Origin: an uncultured Sulfitobacter sp.
GTDB lineage: Bacteria > Pseudomonadota > Alphaproteobacteria > Rhodobacterales > Rhodobacteraceae
Length of the DNA: 62,394 nucleotides
Direction: 5' to 3'
Assembly (NCBI RefSeq): GCF_947497275.1
Contig: NZ_CANMFS010000014.1
Location: forward strand, 1 to 62,394
Every line of letters starts with the position of its first letter. Position 1 is the stretch's first letter. This document shows positions 46,996 to 55,646 of the stretch, piece after piece. The notes under the pieces were generated by a model. It did not search any database and was not told where the DNA came from. It worked only from the letters and a program-made list of their open reading frames with translations. A program made the position numbers and the translations under genes.

Positions 46996-47481
46996 TCAGT
47001 AGTAGCGCTTGTAGTCCGCGTCTATCCCAGCTAGCTCGTCTAGTTCGTCTAGTTCGTCTAGTTCGTCGAGAACACGGATACACAGGCTCATAAGAAGCAG
47101 TGTACGTTCTGGATCATCCCAACCTTCGACACCGTGCTTGCCTCCGTGGAAGAGATTATTTCGAACCGTCTTGAGGAGCCGCACAACTCTCGCTAGTTCA
47201 GATGGCTGATCGCCAAAGCCGACTGGAACGAACTCAAGCCCGTGTAGCCCAACAATCTGACGCTGTGGGGCCTCGTCAACTAGCTGGGAGCCCGCGGAGG
47301 ATAGGTCATAGTCTGCTTCGTGCGCCTCGATGAACTGGTCCCATCCAGGTTCAGCGCGTGAGCCTAGTTTCGGGTTCTTCAAGAACCTATTCTCTTTGAG
47401 CGCAAACTCAAACCTCGAAAACTAATAGAAAAATTCGAATGCTCGGCTGCGCAAGCCCGGAGCGATATCCTCAAGTCTCAT
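46996..47481 (-). pseudogene. HEPN-like gene interrupted by an in-frame TAG
   Basis: Read from ATG 47481, preceded by GGAG, the frame gives MRLEDIAPGLRSRAFEFFY, then TAG (47422-47424), then FSRFEFALKENRFLKNPKL... without any shift, to a TGA or equivalent stop at 46996. The RFEFALK block and R-N-N-L-F-H-G (Arg107 and His112 of the full reading) match HEPN proteins such as the MAE_28990/Apea type, where R-x4-H is the RNase motif. A TGG to TAG change at residue 20 would explain the break. A shorter product could restart at a TTG at 47382. The C-terminus carries four Asp-Glu-Leu repeats. Confidence 0.65.
47032..47067 (-). repeat. Four tandem 9-bp repeats in the HEPN-like gene
   Basis: TAGTTCGTC occurs three times exactly (47041-47067) after one variant copy (TAGCTCGTC, 47032-47040). 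On the coding strand it encodes Asp-Glu-Leu four times near the C-terminus. Such repeats expand and contract by slippage without shifting frame. Confidence 0.85.
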
Positions 47482-47645
47482 CATAGTCTCCATACCAGGT
47501 CAAACATCGTGCAGGAGTCCTGATTTATGCACGCTTCATCTGCGATCTGCACCGGGCTTGTGCGCCATCTCTCGTTCCCGGTTTTCGAGAGTTTGGCGAC
47601 TGGCGCAAGAGTTATGATTTGTGCGCCAGCTCGCCCACCAGACTT

Positions 47646-48416
47646 TCACTTGACGCTCATGCTTGGTGCTGCATCAAGCAGCCATTTTGGCAACTTCTTT
47701 ATTTCACCCAAAGTGATTGTCTCGGGCAGATCATTCCAGAATTGAACGATGGCGTCTGAAACGATCTCGAACTGTTCCACGGAAATTTGCAGGCTGGTGT
47801 GATCCTTCCACAAGAGGGCTAACTCTCGATCTTGCCCGATTTCTTCCTCGGACGCGATCAACTCTGGGTACCGCCTCTTTAAGTCATCAAGTGACTTGCC
47901 GTCTCCGTGTTTGTGAACGTTGACCATTAAACGGCAGGCATCAAGCGCCTTGTAATAAGGCTTCTCGCGAACATCTAAGCCGAGGTCTTTCAGAAGGTTC
48001 AGAACCTCAACAAAGCTGGAAGACCAGACGCGGCGAAATGCCGTTTCATCGGGCAACCAGTGCTGCATTTCTCTGACGAGCCAGTCGCGTATCTCTTTTT
48101 CCCATCGGTGGAAGATCGAAACCAATATCGCAAAAAGAACCTGTTCCCGCATGTCACAAAGGCTCAAGTAAAGGTCCATGCCCGCTTCGTACGCCTGTTC
48201 GGCGAAGTCTCCCGGATCGTGTCGATCAGGATCAAAATGCCGACCCATCCCCTCCCATGTTTCATCTGCGTGCGCCTCAGCCGCACTCTTCATTTCCTCG
48301 TCATCGAATTTCGAAAATAATCGTTCGCGGGCCTGTGAGACGAAAAAGTTGTGTTCGTCGATCAAATGCCGTCGGTGCCCAGACCAGAAGTGAAAGGCAG
48401 TATAAGAGCTGTCCAT
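47646..48416 (-). CDS. Hypothetical HEPN-like protein
   Basis: A 256-residue, mainly helical protein. A helix with HRWEKEIRDWLVREM (residues 103-117) is followed at 162-171 by RLMVNVHKHGDG, an R-x5-H pattern followed by a second His like the catalytic motif of HEPN ribonucleases. Further helices follow (DLKRRYPELIASEEEIGQDRE; SVEQFEIVSDAIVQFWNDLPE). No signal peptide. It starts 2 bases after the stop of the 48419-49204 gene, so the two are surely cotranscribed. HEPN membership is inferred from motif and helicity; function is unknown. Confidence 0.6.
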   Translation of the reverse strand: MDSSYTAFHFWSGHRRHLIDEHNFFVSQARERLFSKFDDEEMKSAAEAHADETWEGMGRHFDPDRHDPGDFAEQAYEAGMDLYLSLCDMREQVLFAILVSIFHRWEKEIRDWLVREMQHWLPDETAFRRVWSSSFVEVLNLLKDLGLDVREKPYYKALDACRLMVNVHKHGDGKSLDDLKRRYPELIASEEEIGQDRELALLWKDHTSLQISVEQFEIVSDAIVQFWNDLPETITLGEIKKLPKWLLDAAPSMSVK

Positions 48417-48418
48417 CG

Positions 48419-49204
48419 TCAGCGCTCTCCCGCTACGCCGGCCAAGGCCGCTTTCAAGACTTGAAAGCAGACTTTGGCGGTGTGCTGATCCGGCGTAAAA
48501 CCAGATGCAAGCTGCTGATACGGGTGTATGTAATTGCGGAAGTCGCGAAGGCCGTGCCCGAATTTTTTTACATCGGGTTTGAGCATGCCGATCTCACACG
48601 CAACATCGATAAACTGCGCAAGGCTCCATTCATGAAACTTCTTCACGCTGCCAGCGCTATTTGTTGGACTGGCCTTCGAATTGTTGAACTTCGCAGGGTG
48701 CCTCTGCGCTGCGCCCAGCAACACGGCTTCCAGGACACTCCCGCAGAGGAAGATCACTGACAGGCTTGCACCGGCCTTCAAGGCAATTCGGGCCTCTGCA
48801 AGACGCTTCTCGATGACAGGTACGACAAGCGCATCGATAGGCAGCTTCCCAATGTTCGGAATGGTGAACTCAGTGTCGAGAAAGCTGCTCTCGCTAGGAG
48901 CACTCGTCGTTTTCGCTTTGTTGCCGAGGAGACGATCAACAATGGCGCGGCCTTTTTCGAAGACGGGCTTGTCTATTTCGGTTCCGCCGAGTTCACAGGT
49001 CGCGACATACGAGTCCAACATCTCCGACAATACCTTTCCCACGATTGGGTCCGGCTCTTGCTCCCCAAAAGCCCGCATCTTCTTTGCCTTCGAGGTGCCG
49101 TATGTTTGATACTCTTGCCCAAGAATATCGATGCGGAACTTGTTAAAGAACGCTCCAAAGGTCACGTCGGAATAGTCCAATACGTACCGACTGCTGATCC
49201 GCAT
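48419..49204 (-). CDS. Hypothetical protein with C-terminal HEPN-like domain, 5' end replaced by IS sequence
   Basis: A 261-residue protein. Its C-terminal half (VIEKRLAEARIALKAGASLSVIFLCGSVLEAVLLGAA...) ends with GLRDFRNYIHPYQQL, where Arg220/Arg223 and His227 give an R-x6-H/R-x3-H HEPN-type motif. The first codons (MRIS) come from the DNA that, read on the other strand, encodes the IS1182-type transposase segment LIRML, so the original N-terminus was probably lost at the junction near 49191-49204. The gene is followed 2 bases later by another HEPN-like gene. Function is unknown. Confidence 0.6.
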   Translation of the reverse strand: MRISSRYVLDYSDVTFGAFFNKFRIDILGQEYQTYGTSKAKKMRAFGEQEPDPIVGKVLSEMLDSYVATCELGGTEIDKPVFEKGRAIVDRLLGNKAKTTSAPSESSFLDTEFTIPNIGKLPIDALVVPVIEKRLAEARIALKAGASLSVIFLCGSVLEAVLLGAAQRHPAKFNNSKASPTNSAGSVKKFHEWSLAQFIDVACEIGMLKPDVKKFGHGLRDFRNYIHPYQQLASGFTPDQHTAKVCFQVLKAALAGVAGER

Positions 49205-50399
49205 GCTGTTGGTCGGCTATTGCTTCGGCATTCGGTCGGAGCGGCGGCTTTGCGAAGAGGTTCATCTTAACCTCGCATATCGCTGGTTCTGCCGCCTTGA
49301 TCCAAGTGACCGGATCCCGGATCATTCCACCTTCTCCAAGAATCGACATGGGCGCTTCCGCGAGAGTGAACTTCTGCGACACCTGTTCGAGACAACCGTC
49401 GCGCGATGCATCGCGGAAGGTCTTGTTAGTGGGCAGCGCATGGCGATTGATGCCAGCCTTATCGAAGCAGACGCCAACAAACAGAACTCGACGCCCAAAG
49501 AGGAATGGGACGCATCAACTATCGACCCGGCGGATGCACCCCGCGCGGTTCGGGAGTATCTCGACACGCTGGATGAGGCAGTATTCGGTGCGGCCAGCAA
49601 GGTGTAGCCAAAGTTCAGCTCGCATTCCGACCCGGCCAGTCAGTGGACCGCAGCACGCAAGGGGCCGGCATTTTTCAGCTATTCCGACAACTACCTGATC
49701 GACACGGATCATGGTGTGATTGTCGATGTCGAAGCCACGCGATCCATCCGGCAAGCCGAGGTCGGATCGACCAGGACCATGCTGGATAGGGTGAAAGCCA
49801 GGTTCGATTTGCATCCCGAACGCCTGATCGCGGACACCGTCTATGGCACCGGACCCATGCTGGGCTGGCTGGTTGATCGCAAGATCGCGCCCCACATCCC
49901 TGTGTTCGACAAGTCCGGGCGCAGCGACGGCACTTGGACGCGGGCTGACTTCGAGTGGGACGCCGAGAACGACCAATACATCTGCTCTGAAGGTCACACC
50001 CTAAAGCAGTTCCGCCGCAACTACTCTGACCCGAACCGTGGGCCGAGCGGTAAAGGCACAGCCCGCTACCGCGCCCTGAAAGAGGTCTGTCAGGCCTGTC
50101 CGTCCAAAGCCAGATGCTGCCCAAATGCGGAAGCTCGCAAGATCACCCGCGAGGAGCACGAAGACGCCCAGCAAGTTGCACGCGACCTCGCCAAGACCAA
50201 ACAATACGACATCTCGATGAAGCTCCGAAAGAAGGTTGAGATGCTCTTCGCGCACCTCAAACGCATTCTTGGCTTGGGCCGGCTTCGATTACGTGGACCA
50301 TGCGGCGCAAATGACGAATTCCTGGTCGCCGCAACCGCCCAAAACCTCCGGAAATTGGCCAAGATCTTTCCCGCACCGCAGCAAACGCGAAAAGCCTGA
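49191..50399 (+). pseudogene. IS1182-type transposase remnant
   Basis: The frame begins abruptly with LLIRMLLVGYCFGIRSERRL, the middle of the N-terminal region of IS1182/IS5-like DDE transposases, and runs to the C-terminal KKVEMLFAHLKRILGLGRLRLRG. An in-frame TAG at 49605-49607 (KV-stop-PKF) interrupts it; the frame is otherwise open. The acidic residues of IDASLIEADAN, IADTVYG and KKVEML fit a DDE triad. The CxxC-type PSKARCC segment is present. The left part is missing and abuts the HEPN-like gene. No complete terminal repeats were found. Confidence 0.8.
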
Positions 50400-50946
50400 C
50401 AGGAAAAGCGCTCGCGCCGTATTTGGAACAGCTATTTCTGCGCTCGTAAACGTTAGTTTTTCCACAGAATCGGCCCTAACCGGCCATTGAAGTCGGCACA
50501 CAACTCTGCGCTGCGGCTTTCGCTTTGCAGCCATTCGTGCATCATGCAGCATTTTCGGAGGGTGAAGGTCGGCACAGCGGACTTAGCCGTTATCGGATTT
50601 TGACCCTTTACTGATGAAGCATCTGTCCGTATCTGCAGCAACCCTATCGTCGCGTCGCAGCGCATGTCGCCAGACCGGTTATTCGCGGGTGACATTTCCG
50701 CCCGAACCAAGACCGCACTTCCGCTGCGGCCAGCGTGGACAAGCGAGACGCGGAACATTGCCGTCATTGCCCGATCTCCGCTGAATGGCGGGTTTGTGGT
50801 AGGCGCGGTCGCGGGAACTTGCACATTGTGGGGCTGCGCGGTGTTGGCGGGCTAGATTGAGGCGCTTGGCCGCGCCAATCATCCGAAGGTTGCATCCCGA
50901 GCGGAAGAATTCCATGATCCGGCCATTGTCGTAAAGATCAACTGAG
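50400..50946. other. Gene-free stretch after the IS remnant
   Basis: About 547 bases with overlapping short open frames on the minus strand but no credible protein. It shares CGGCCCTAACCGG with 53342-53354 and similar GCTTTCGCT-type text, so it belongs to a repeated class of non-coding DNA seen elsewhere in the island. Confidence 0.5.
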
Positions 50947-51858
50947 ATGCCCAAGCCAATCACAATCATTGCAGTTTTTCTCGCCTGCGCTGCCGTGGTG
51001 TTCTTTTCCCCGATAAGTGCGCGGCTGCAAGAGATCATCTTGCCCGAACCTACGCAACGCGCTGACCGTTTGTTCGAGCCACACGGTGACGCGATTTACC
51101 GCCTGACGCAAAAAATCGAACGTGGCGAAGAAGTTGACCAAGCTGATCTGGCGCCGTTCCAGCAGGATCTTGATGTCCGCTACGGCGACGAGATCACCTT
51201 GCTCTTCCATGCCATCGCCTCGGGCAATATCGCAGCCACCGAGGCGCTGGTGGTGGCAGGCGCCGATCTGCGCCAGATCGATCGCCCGAGCAAGGGATCG
51301 GCGCGCGATTTCATCTACTACCTCACCCTTCCGAGCGGAGACGTGCTGCACCAGAAGGACCTCAATCGCCTCCTGACGGTCTACCTCGCACGAGGCGGCG
51401 ACCCCGATGCGCGGCTTCAAACCCCTGATGGCTCGCCGATGATCCGCTCCATGGGCATAGGCGGTGCCAACCTCGAAGGGGTGCGCATCCTGCTTAAGGC
51501 GGGCGCAGACCCTTGGGCTTCAACGCGCGACGGCGAGAACGACAGCCTGATGTCCGTCGTCAACCTCAAGGAAGACCAGTTCACCTTTCTGGACGAGATG
51601 ATCGACGCGGGCTACTTCACGGACCAACCCCAAGACAGGCTTCACGGCTTCTTTGTGTCACTGGGAGGATATGCGCAACGCGGCGACGAAATCAGCAAGG
51701 AAATCCAACGCATTGCCATGCGAGTGCTCAGGCGCAACCCCGACTACCGGGAAATCTCGACCGAGGTCGCAACCGCCCGAATCTTTAAGGACCACTGGAA
51801 GGACCCGCTCGCCGGTGAAATTCCGTGGGACTTCATTACCTCCGATGAAGTTCGCTAA
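50947..51858 (+). CDS. Ankyrin-repeat-like membrane-anchored protein
   Basis: A 303-residue protein with an N-terminal hydrophobic anchor or signal (ITIIAVFLACAAVVFFSP). The body contains helical pairs of ankyrin type: LLFHAIASGNIAATEALVVAGADLRQ, LNRLLTVYLARGGDPDAR and GANLEGVRILLKAGADPW. Ankyrin proteins of this size often act as immunity or protein-binding partners, but no toxin gene is adjacent. ATG 50947 is the natural start. The gene is intact, unlike most neighbours in the island. Confidence 0.7.
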   Translation: MPKPITIIAVFLACAAVVFFSPISARLQEIILPEPTQRADRLFEPHGDAIYRLTQKIERGEEVDQADLAPFQQDLDVRYGDEITLLFHAIASGNIAATEALVVAGADLRQIDRPSKGSARDFIYYLTLPSGDVLHQKDLNRLLTVYLARGGDPDARLQTPDGSPMIRSMGIGGANLEGVRILLKAGADPWASTRDGENDSLMSVVNLKEDQFTFLDEMIDAGYFTDQPQDRLHGFFVSLGGYAQRGDEISKEIQRIAMRVLRRNPDYREISTEVATARIFKDHWKDPLAGEIPWDFITSDEVR

Positions 51859-52682
51859 TGACTGTCGTTCATAACAACGCCCAGTGGCAAACCTGCCGCC
51901 GGCATGCCGGCTACTTGGCGATGTAGATCTACAAGGACCCGCCGCCCCACGGTGTCGGCTTTTCCGCCAAGCATCCAGAACGGGTCGGGGAGGTGGAACA
52001 GCATTGGGAACAGTGGGACGAAGAGAACAACCACTCAGGCTCCGGTCTGGTCGCAAGACTCTACAAACTGAAAACCTGGCACCAGGCAAGCTTTGCGAGC
52101 ATTGCAGATCTTCTCGGCGTGTTGGAACACTCTAAGTTTGTGTTGAATGTCGCGTTCTTCGTTTGTCATGAATACTTCCTCCATCCCAAATCAGGGAATT
52201 TACAGGAAGTGTCCCGGGAGTCCGTACATATCTACATCCGGCTTAGTTTCCACCATCGGGGTCGAAACAGTGAGGTCCCGCAGCAAATAGGAGCACCATA
52301 TCTTTTTTGTCATTCGCAGAGCTCCTCACACAGGTTTCAGATTTTACCTAACAGACTCAAAAAACGCGTCAACACATGGCAAGATACAGAAGCCTGTTTT
52401 CATCATGAAACTGGCGGTGCTTTGCGTTAAGAGCTTTTCTCGATAGCCGCCATTCTGATTGCAAAACGCGCAAGTCTGCTTCGTCCCGCAACTTGATCCT
52501 TAAGAGTTTCGTTTTCGCTACGGCTCGCATGAATGACCGGGTTTCCCGCTCGCAGCACAAAATCAACAGGTCCGCTCTGGGCTCCAAGCCGACCTCGGAT
52601 GCAGAGCAGCATTTCATGATATGATGCAATGTCAACGTCAGGTTGTCGATATGGGAGGGCATGGCGGATCGGAGGAACTGGC
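51859..52682. other. Degenerate region with IS481 fragment
   Basis: Some 820 bases without an intact gene. Besides the IS481-type fragment at 52086-52169, the + strand frame around 51930-52080 (DPPPHGVGFSAKHPERVGEVEQ) reads like part of a lost protein but has stops on both sides. GGAAGTGTCCCGGGAGT at about 52206 resembles an IS end. Nothing else was recognised. Confidence 0.5.
52086..52169 (-). pseudogene. 5' fragment of an IS481-type transposase
   Basis: From ATG 52169, preceded by GGAGG, the minus strand reads MTNEERDIQHKLRVFQHAEKIC, the characteristic helix-turn-helix start of IS481-family transposases. Similarity fades after about 28 codons. The rest of the element is absent. Confidence 0.7.
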
Positions 52683-53316
52683 ATGCAAACACCAAACTTA
52701 GCGGCCATTCGCGCACTTCGCCCCGCGTGGAATAAGGGGCGCATCGTTGGTCAAAAGCGACCACTGAAGTCCAAACATGTCTGGGCGATCCGTGTCAGGC
52801 TGGAACTTGCTGAAAGCCATCGCGATCTGGCTCTGTTCAATATGGCGATCGACAGCAAGCTGCGCGGCTGTGACCTTGCGCGAATGAAAGTCGTCGATGT
52901 CATGGCGTCCGGACAGATCAAAGAACGGGCGTCGGTGCTGCAAAGCAGAACCCAAAAAACCGGTGCGGTTCGAGATTTCCGAAGGCACTCGTGCCTCGGT
53001 GGCGAAGTGGATGGAAGATCCGTTGATGGTCGGATCCGAATATCTCTGGCCTGGGCGTTTTCACGAGCGGCTTCACATCTCAACACGCCAATATACCCGC
53101 TTCGTGCGGGATTGGGTTTCATCCATCGGTTTGGAAGTGACCGCCTATCGCACCCATTCGATGCGACGCACGAAGGTCACCCAGATCTATAAGAAGACGG
53201 ACAACCTGCGTGCCGTTCAGCTGCTGTTGGGGCATACGAAGATGGACAGCACAGTTCGTTACTTGGGCGTTGAACTTGAAGATGCGTTGGCAATAGCAGA
53301 AGCTATTGAAATATGA
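52683..53316 (+). pseudogene. Tyrosine recombinase/integrase, one-base frameshift
   Basis: From ATG 52683, after GGAGG, the frame reads ALRPAWNKGRIVGQKRPLKSKHVWAIRVRLELAE and then, after a run of six A (52955-52960), continues in the +1 frame as KPVRFEISEGTRASVAKWMEDPL to the stop at 53316. One A too many explains the shift. The joined protein of about 210 residues has the recombinase residues: Arg in SKLRGCDL, HSMRR, LLGH and the tyrosine in VRYLG. It belongs to a small integrase family common in alphaproteobacteria. It could have mobilised the island; the frameshift may also be a sequencing error. Confidence 0.8.
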
Positions 53317-53650
53317 GTATTTGGGCCGTTCGACAAGGACGGCCCTAACCGGACCATAATTAGGTCGTCAACCGCTGCGGCGCAGCTTCACAGAAACAGG
53401 CTTTCGCTGTGCGTTAAAATGCTTCTTCAAAGACCGAATTAGCCTTTGACCAGACCCAAACGATGCTTTGACACAAACCGGTGTCCTACCTGCCTTTTCG
53501 GCCACGGTGTTTGTGGGGTTAATCTTGGTATCGAAAATTCCATGAACTGCGACGGAAAGCTTTCCCGGCTACGTAGAATGACTTAAATCAAGGCTCTGTC
53601 CGTCGATAGCTGTAGGGTGCGCGAGTTCCCTATCGGATTGGACCAGGAAA
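53317..53650. other. Upstream region of the exporter operon
   Basis: About 334 bases without a gene. It contains the repeat-like segment at 53342-53460, shared in part with 44963-45557 and 50400-50946, and an FNR-like box at 53578-53591. Confidence 0.5.
53578..53591. promoter_or_regulatory. Candidate FNR/CRP-family operator
   Basis: ATGACTTAAATCAA matches the FNR-type consensus TTGAT-N4-ATCAA at 8 of 10 defined positions and lies 59 bases before the exporter start. It suggests oxygen- or nitric-oxide-linked control by a Crp/Fnr regulator. Confidence 0.45.
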
Positions 53651-54904
53651 ATGAATGATACCCAACGCGAGATTGAGGCGTCCCTCGGTGTTGGAAAAGC
53701 AAAGCACCATCCCGTGAAATGGCTGGCGTGGATTGGCGCAGCGGTCCTGGGTGGGGCGCTGGTGGTCTGGTGGATGCAGAGCGCGGAAGAGCGTTCTCAA
53801 GTGACCTACCTCACCGAACCGGTCAGCCAAAGTGACCTGACGGTGAGCGTTTCGGCGACAGGCACAATAGAGCCGACTAACAAGGTTGAAATTTCATCCG
53901 AACTGTCAGGGACGATCGCCGAGGTGTTGGTGGATTATAATGATCCCGTTAAAGCCGGACAGGTGCTCGCAAGGTTGGACACGGTTCAGTTGGATGCACA
54001 ATTGTCGGTCCAGATCGCCAGCCACGCCGCCGCCGAGGCACAGGTGGCCAGCGCCCGCGCAAGCCTGCTTGAAGCGGAGGCGGATTTCGAAATTGCGCGG
54101 GAACTGGATCAGCGGGGTGTGACGTCCCACACAAACTTTACCGCGTCCGAGGCGGCTTTGGGCCGCGCACGCGCCAGTTTGGCCAGTGCACAGGCCAACG
54201 TGGATCTGGCGCAGGCCCAGTTGGAATCGCAGCAGGCCATCCTGAGCAAGGCCACCATCGTATCCCCGATCAATGGTGTCGTTCTGGACCGCTCGGTCGA
54301 TGCCGGACAGATCGTGGCCGCCAGCCTGTCAGCGCCCGAGTTGTTCTCGATCGCCGAGGATCTGACGCAGATGGAGCTGCAGGTCGACGTGGCCGAAGCC
54401 GACATCGGCCGCATCAAAGTGGGAGACAAGGCAAGCTTCACCGTCGATGCCTATGATGACATGCTGTTTCCGGCCCAGATCTCCATGGTGCGCTATGCGT
54501 CGGAAAACGTTGATGGTCTTGTCACCTACAAGGCGATCCTGTCAGTCGAGAATGACGACCTTTTGCTGCGCCCCGGCATGACGGCAACGGCGGATGTGAT
54601 CGTCGCGCAATATGAAGACGTGCTGCTGGTGCCCAATGCGGCCCTGCGCTTTGCCCCGCCGCAGGTGGTCGAAGAGGAAGCGTCGGATACAGGTGGCGGC
54701 CTGCTGGGCTTGGTCCTGCCGGCGCGCAACCAGGGCGGCGCGACACGGGCGGTGTCCAACAGCACAGTTTGGGTGCGGCGCGATGGGGCGGCTATCGAGA
54801 TCCCCGTTGAAACGGGCGACAGCGACGGCTTGCAAACCATTGTCACGGGCGGCGATCTGGCAAGTGGAGATCAGGTCATCACTGATATGATCGAAGGCAA
54901 ATAG
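53651..54904 (+). CDS. MacA-like periplasmic adaptor of an ABC exporter
   Basis: A 417-residue membrane fusion protein. A single transmembrane anchor (residues about 23-40, VKWLAWIGAAVLGGALVVWW) precedes a biotinyl-lipoyl-like half (TGTIEPTNKVEISSELSGTI), a coiled-coil hairpin rich in Ala/Gln (about 115-200), the second lipoyl half (KATIVSPINGVVLDRSVDAG) and a beta-barrel domain. It would link the inner-membrane exporter with an outer-membrane channel. It is the first gene of a three-gene operon, one base before the ATPase gene. Confidence 0.9.
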   Translation: MNDTQREIEASLGVGKAKHHPVKWLAWIGAAVLGGALVVWWMQSAEERSQVTYLTEPVSQSDLTVSVSATGTIEPTNKVEISSELSGTIAEVLVDYNDPVKAGQVLARLDTVQLDAQLSVQIASHAAAEAQVASARASLLEAEADFEIARELDQRGVTSHTNFTASEAALGRARASLASAQANVDLAQAQLESQQAILSKATIVSPINGVVLDRSVDAGQIVAASLSAPELFSIAEDLTQMELQVDVAEADIGRIKVGDKASFTVDAYDDMLFPAQISMVRYASENVDGLVTYKAILSVENDDLLLRPGMTATADVIVAQYEDVLLVPNAALRFAPPQVVEEEASDTGGGLLGLVLPARNQGGATRAVSNSTVWVRRDGAAIEIPVETGDSDGLQTIVTGGDLASGDQVITDMIEGK

Positions 54905-54905
54905 G

Positions 54906-55646
54906 ATGGCCGATAGCAAGGACGCGAACGTGCCAGTTATTGATCTGCACAACATTTCGAAAATCTACGGCCATGGTGAAGCCGAAGTGCGCGCCATGGA
55001 TGGGGTCAGTCTGTCGATCGCAAAGGGAGAGTTCGTGGCGATCATGGGGCCGTCGGGGTCGGGCAAATCGACGGCGATGAACATGATCGGCTGTCTCGAC
55101 CGCCCCACCAACGGCGATTACCTGTTCAATGGCGTACATGTCGGAAATCTGACCAAGGACCAGCGGGCGATCCTGCGCCGCAACTACCTGGGTTTCGTGT
55201 TTCAGGGGTTCAATCTGCTGCCCCGCACGTCAGCGCTCGATAATGTGGAATTGCCATTGATCTACAAGGGTGTTCCCGCTGCCGAGCGACGTGCGCAGGC
55301 GCTGGATGCGTTGGCAAAGGTCGGGCTGAAAGGGCGCGAACACCACGATCCATCGGAACTGTCGGGTGGCCAGCAGCAGCGCGCCGCGATCGCCCGGGCT
55401 TTGGTCGGCAGTCCTCAAGTCATTTTGGCGGACGAGCCGACGGGCAACCTTGATACGAAACTATCGCTGGAAATCATGGAGTTGCTGAAGCTGCTCAACG
55501 AACGTGACCACATCACCATTGTGATGGTCACTCATGAGGAAGACATGGCCACCTATGCCCAACGGGTGATCTGGATGGTTGATGGCCGGGTCGAGCGCGA
55601 CGGCCCGCCCGCCGAGGTTTTCGATCATGAAAGGCACAGCGCATGA
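54906..55646 (+). CDS. MacB-like ABC exporter ATPase
   Basis: A 246-residue nucleotide-binding protein of the LolD/MacB type: Walker [10 protein letters not shown], signature LSGGQQQR, Walker [14 protein letters not shown] and switch His in VMVTHEEDM. In classical MacB the ATPase is fused to the permease, whereas here it is separate. Its stop overlaps the permease start (ATGA). Confidence 0.93.
   Translation: MADSKDANVPVIDLHNISKIYGHGEAEVRAMDGVSLSIAKGEFVAIMGPSGSGKSTAMNMIGCLDRPTNGDYLFNGVHVGNLTKDQRAILRRNYLGFVFQGFNLLPRTSALDNVELPLIYKGVPAAERRAQALDALAKVGLKGREHHDPSELSGGQQQRAAIARALVGSPQVILADEPTGNLDTKLSLEIMELLKLLNERDHITIVMVTHEEDMATYAQRVIWMVDGRVERDGPPAEVFDHERHSA

Noticed and set aside
47032..47067. CRISPR or other spaced repeat array
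   Set aside because: The repeats are only 9 bp, directly adjacent without spacers, and encode Asp-Glu-Leu in frame. No CRISPR array or cas gene was seen anywhere in the window.
50453..50824. Minus-strand open frame in the gap after the IS1182 remnant
   Set aside because: No ribosome-binding site or recognisable protein pattern; the DNA resembles the repeated non-coding text of the island.
52897..53316. Programmed frameshift in the integrase
   Set aside because: The A6 run does not sit in the reading frame required for an A-AAA-AAC slippery site, and the shift is +1. A one-base insertion fits better.
44940..53640. Direct repeat of the tRNA-Arg 3' end as right attachment site
   Set aside because: I searched the gaps by eye for the T-arm/acceptor sequence and found no copy. 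The border may lie elsewhere or have decayed.
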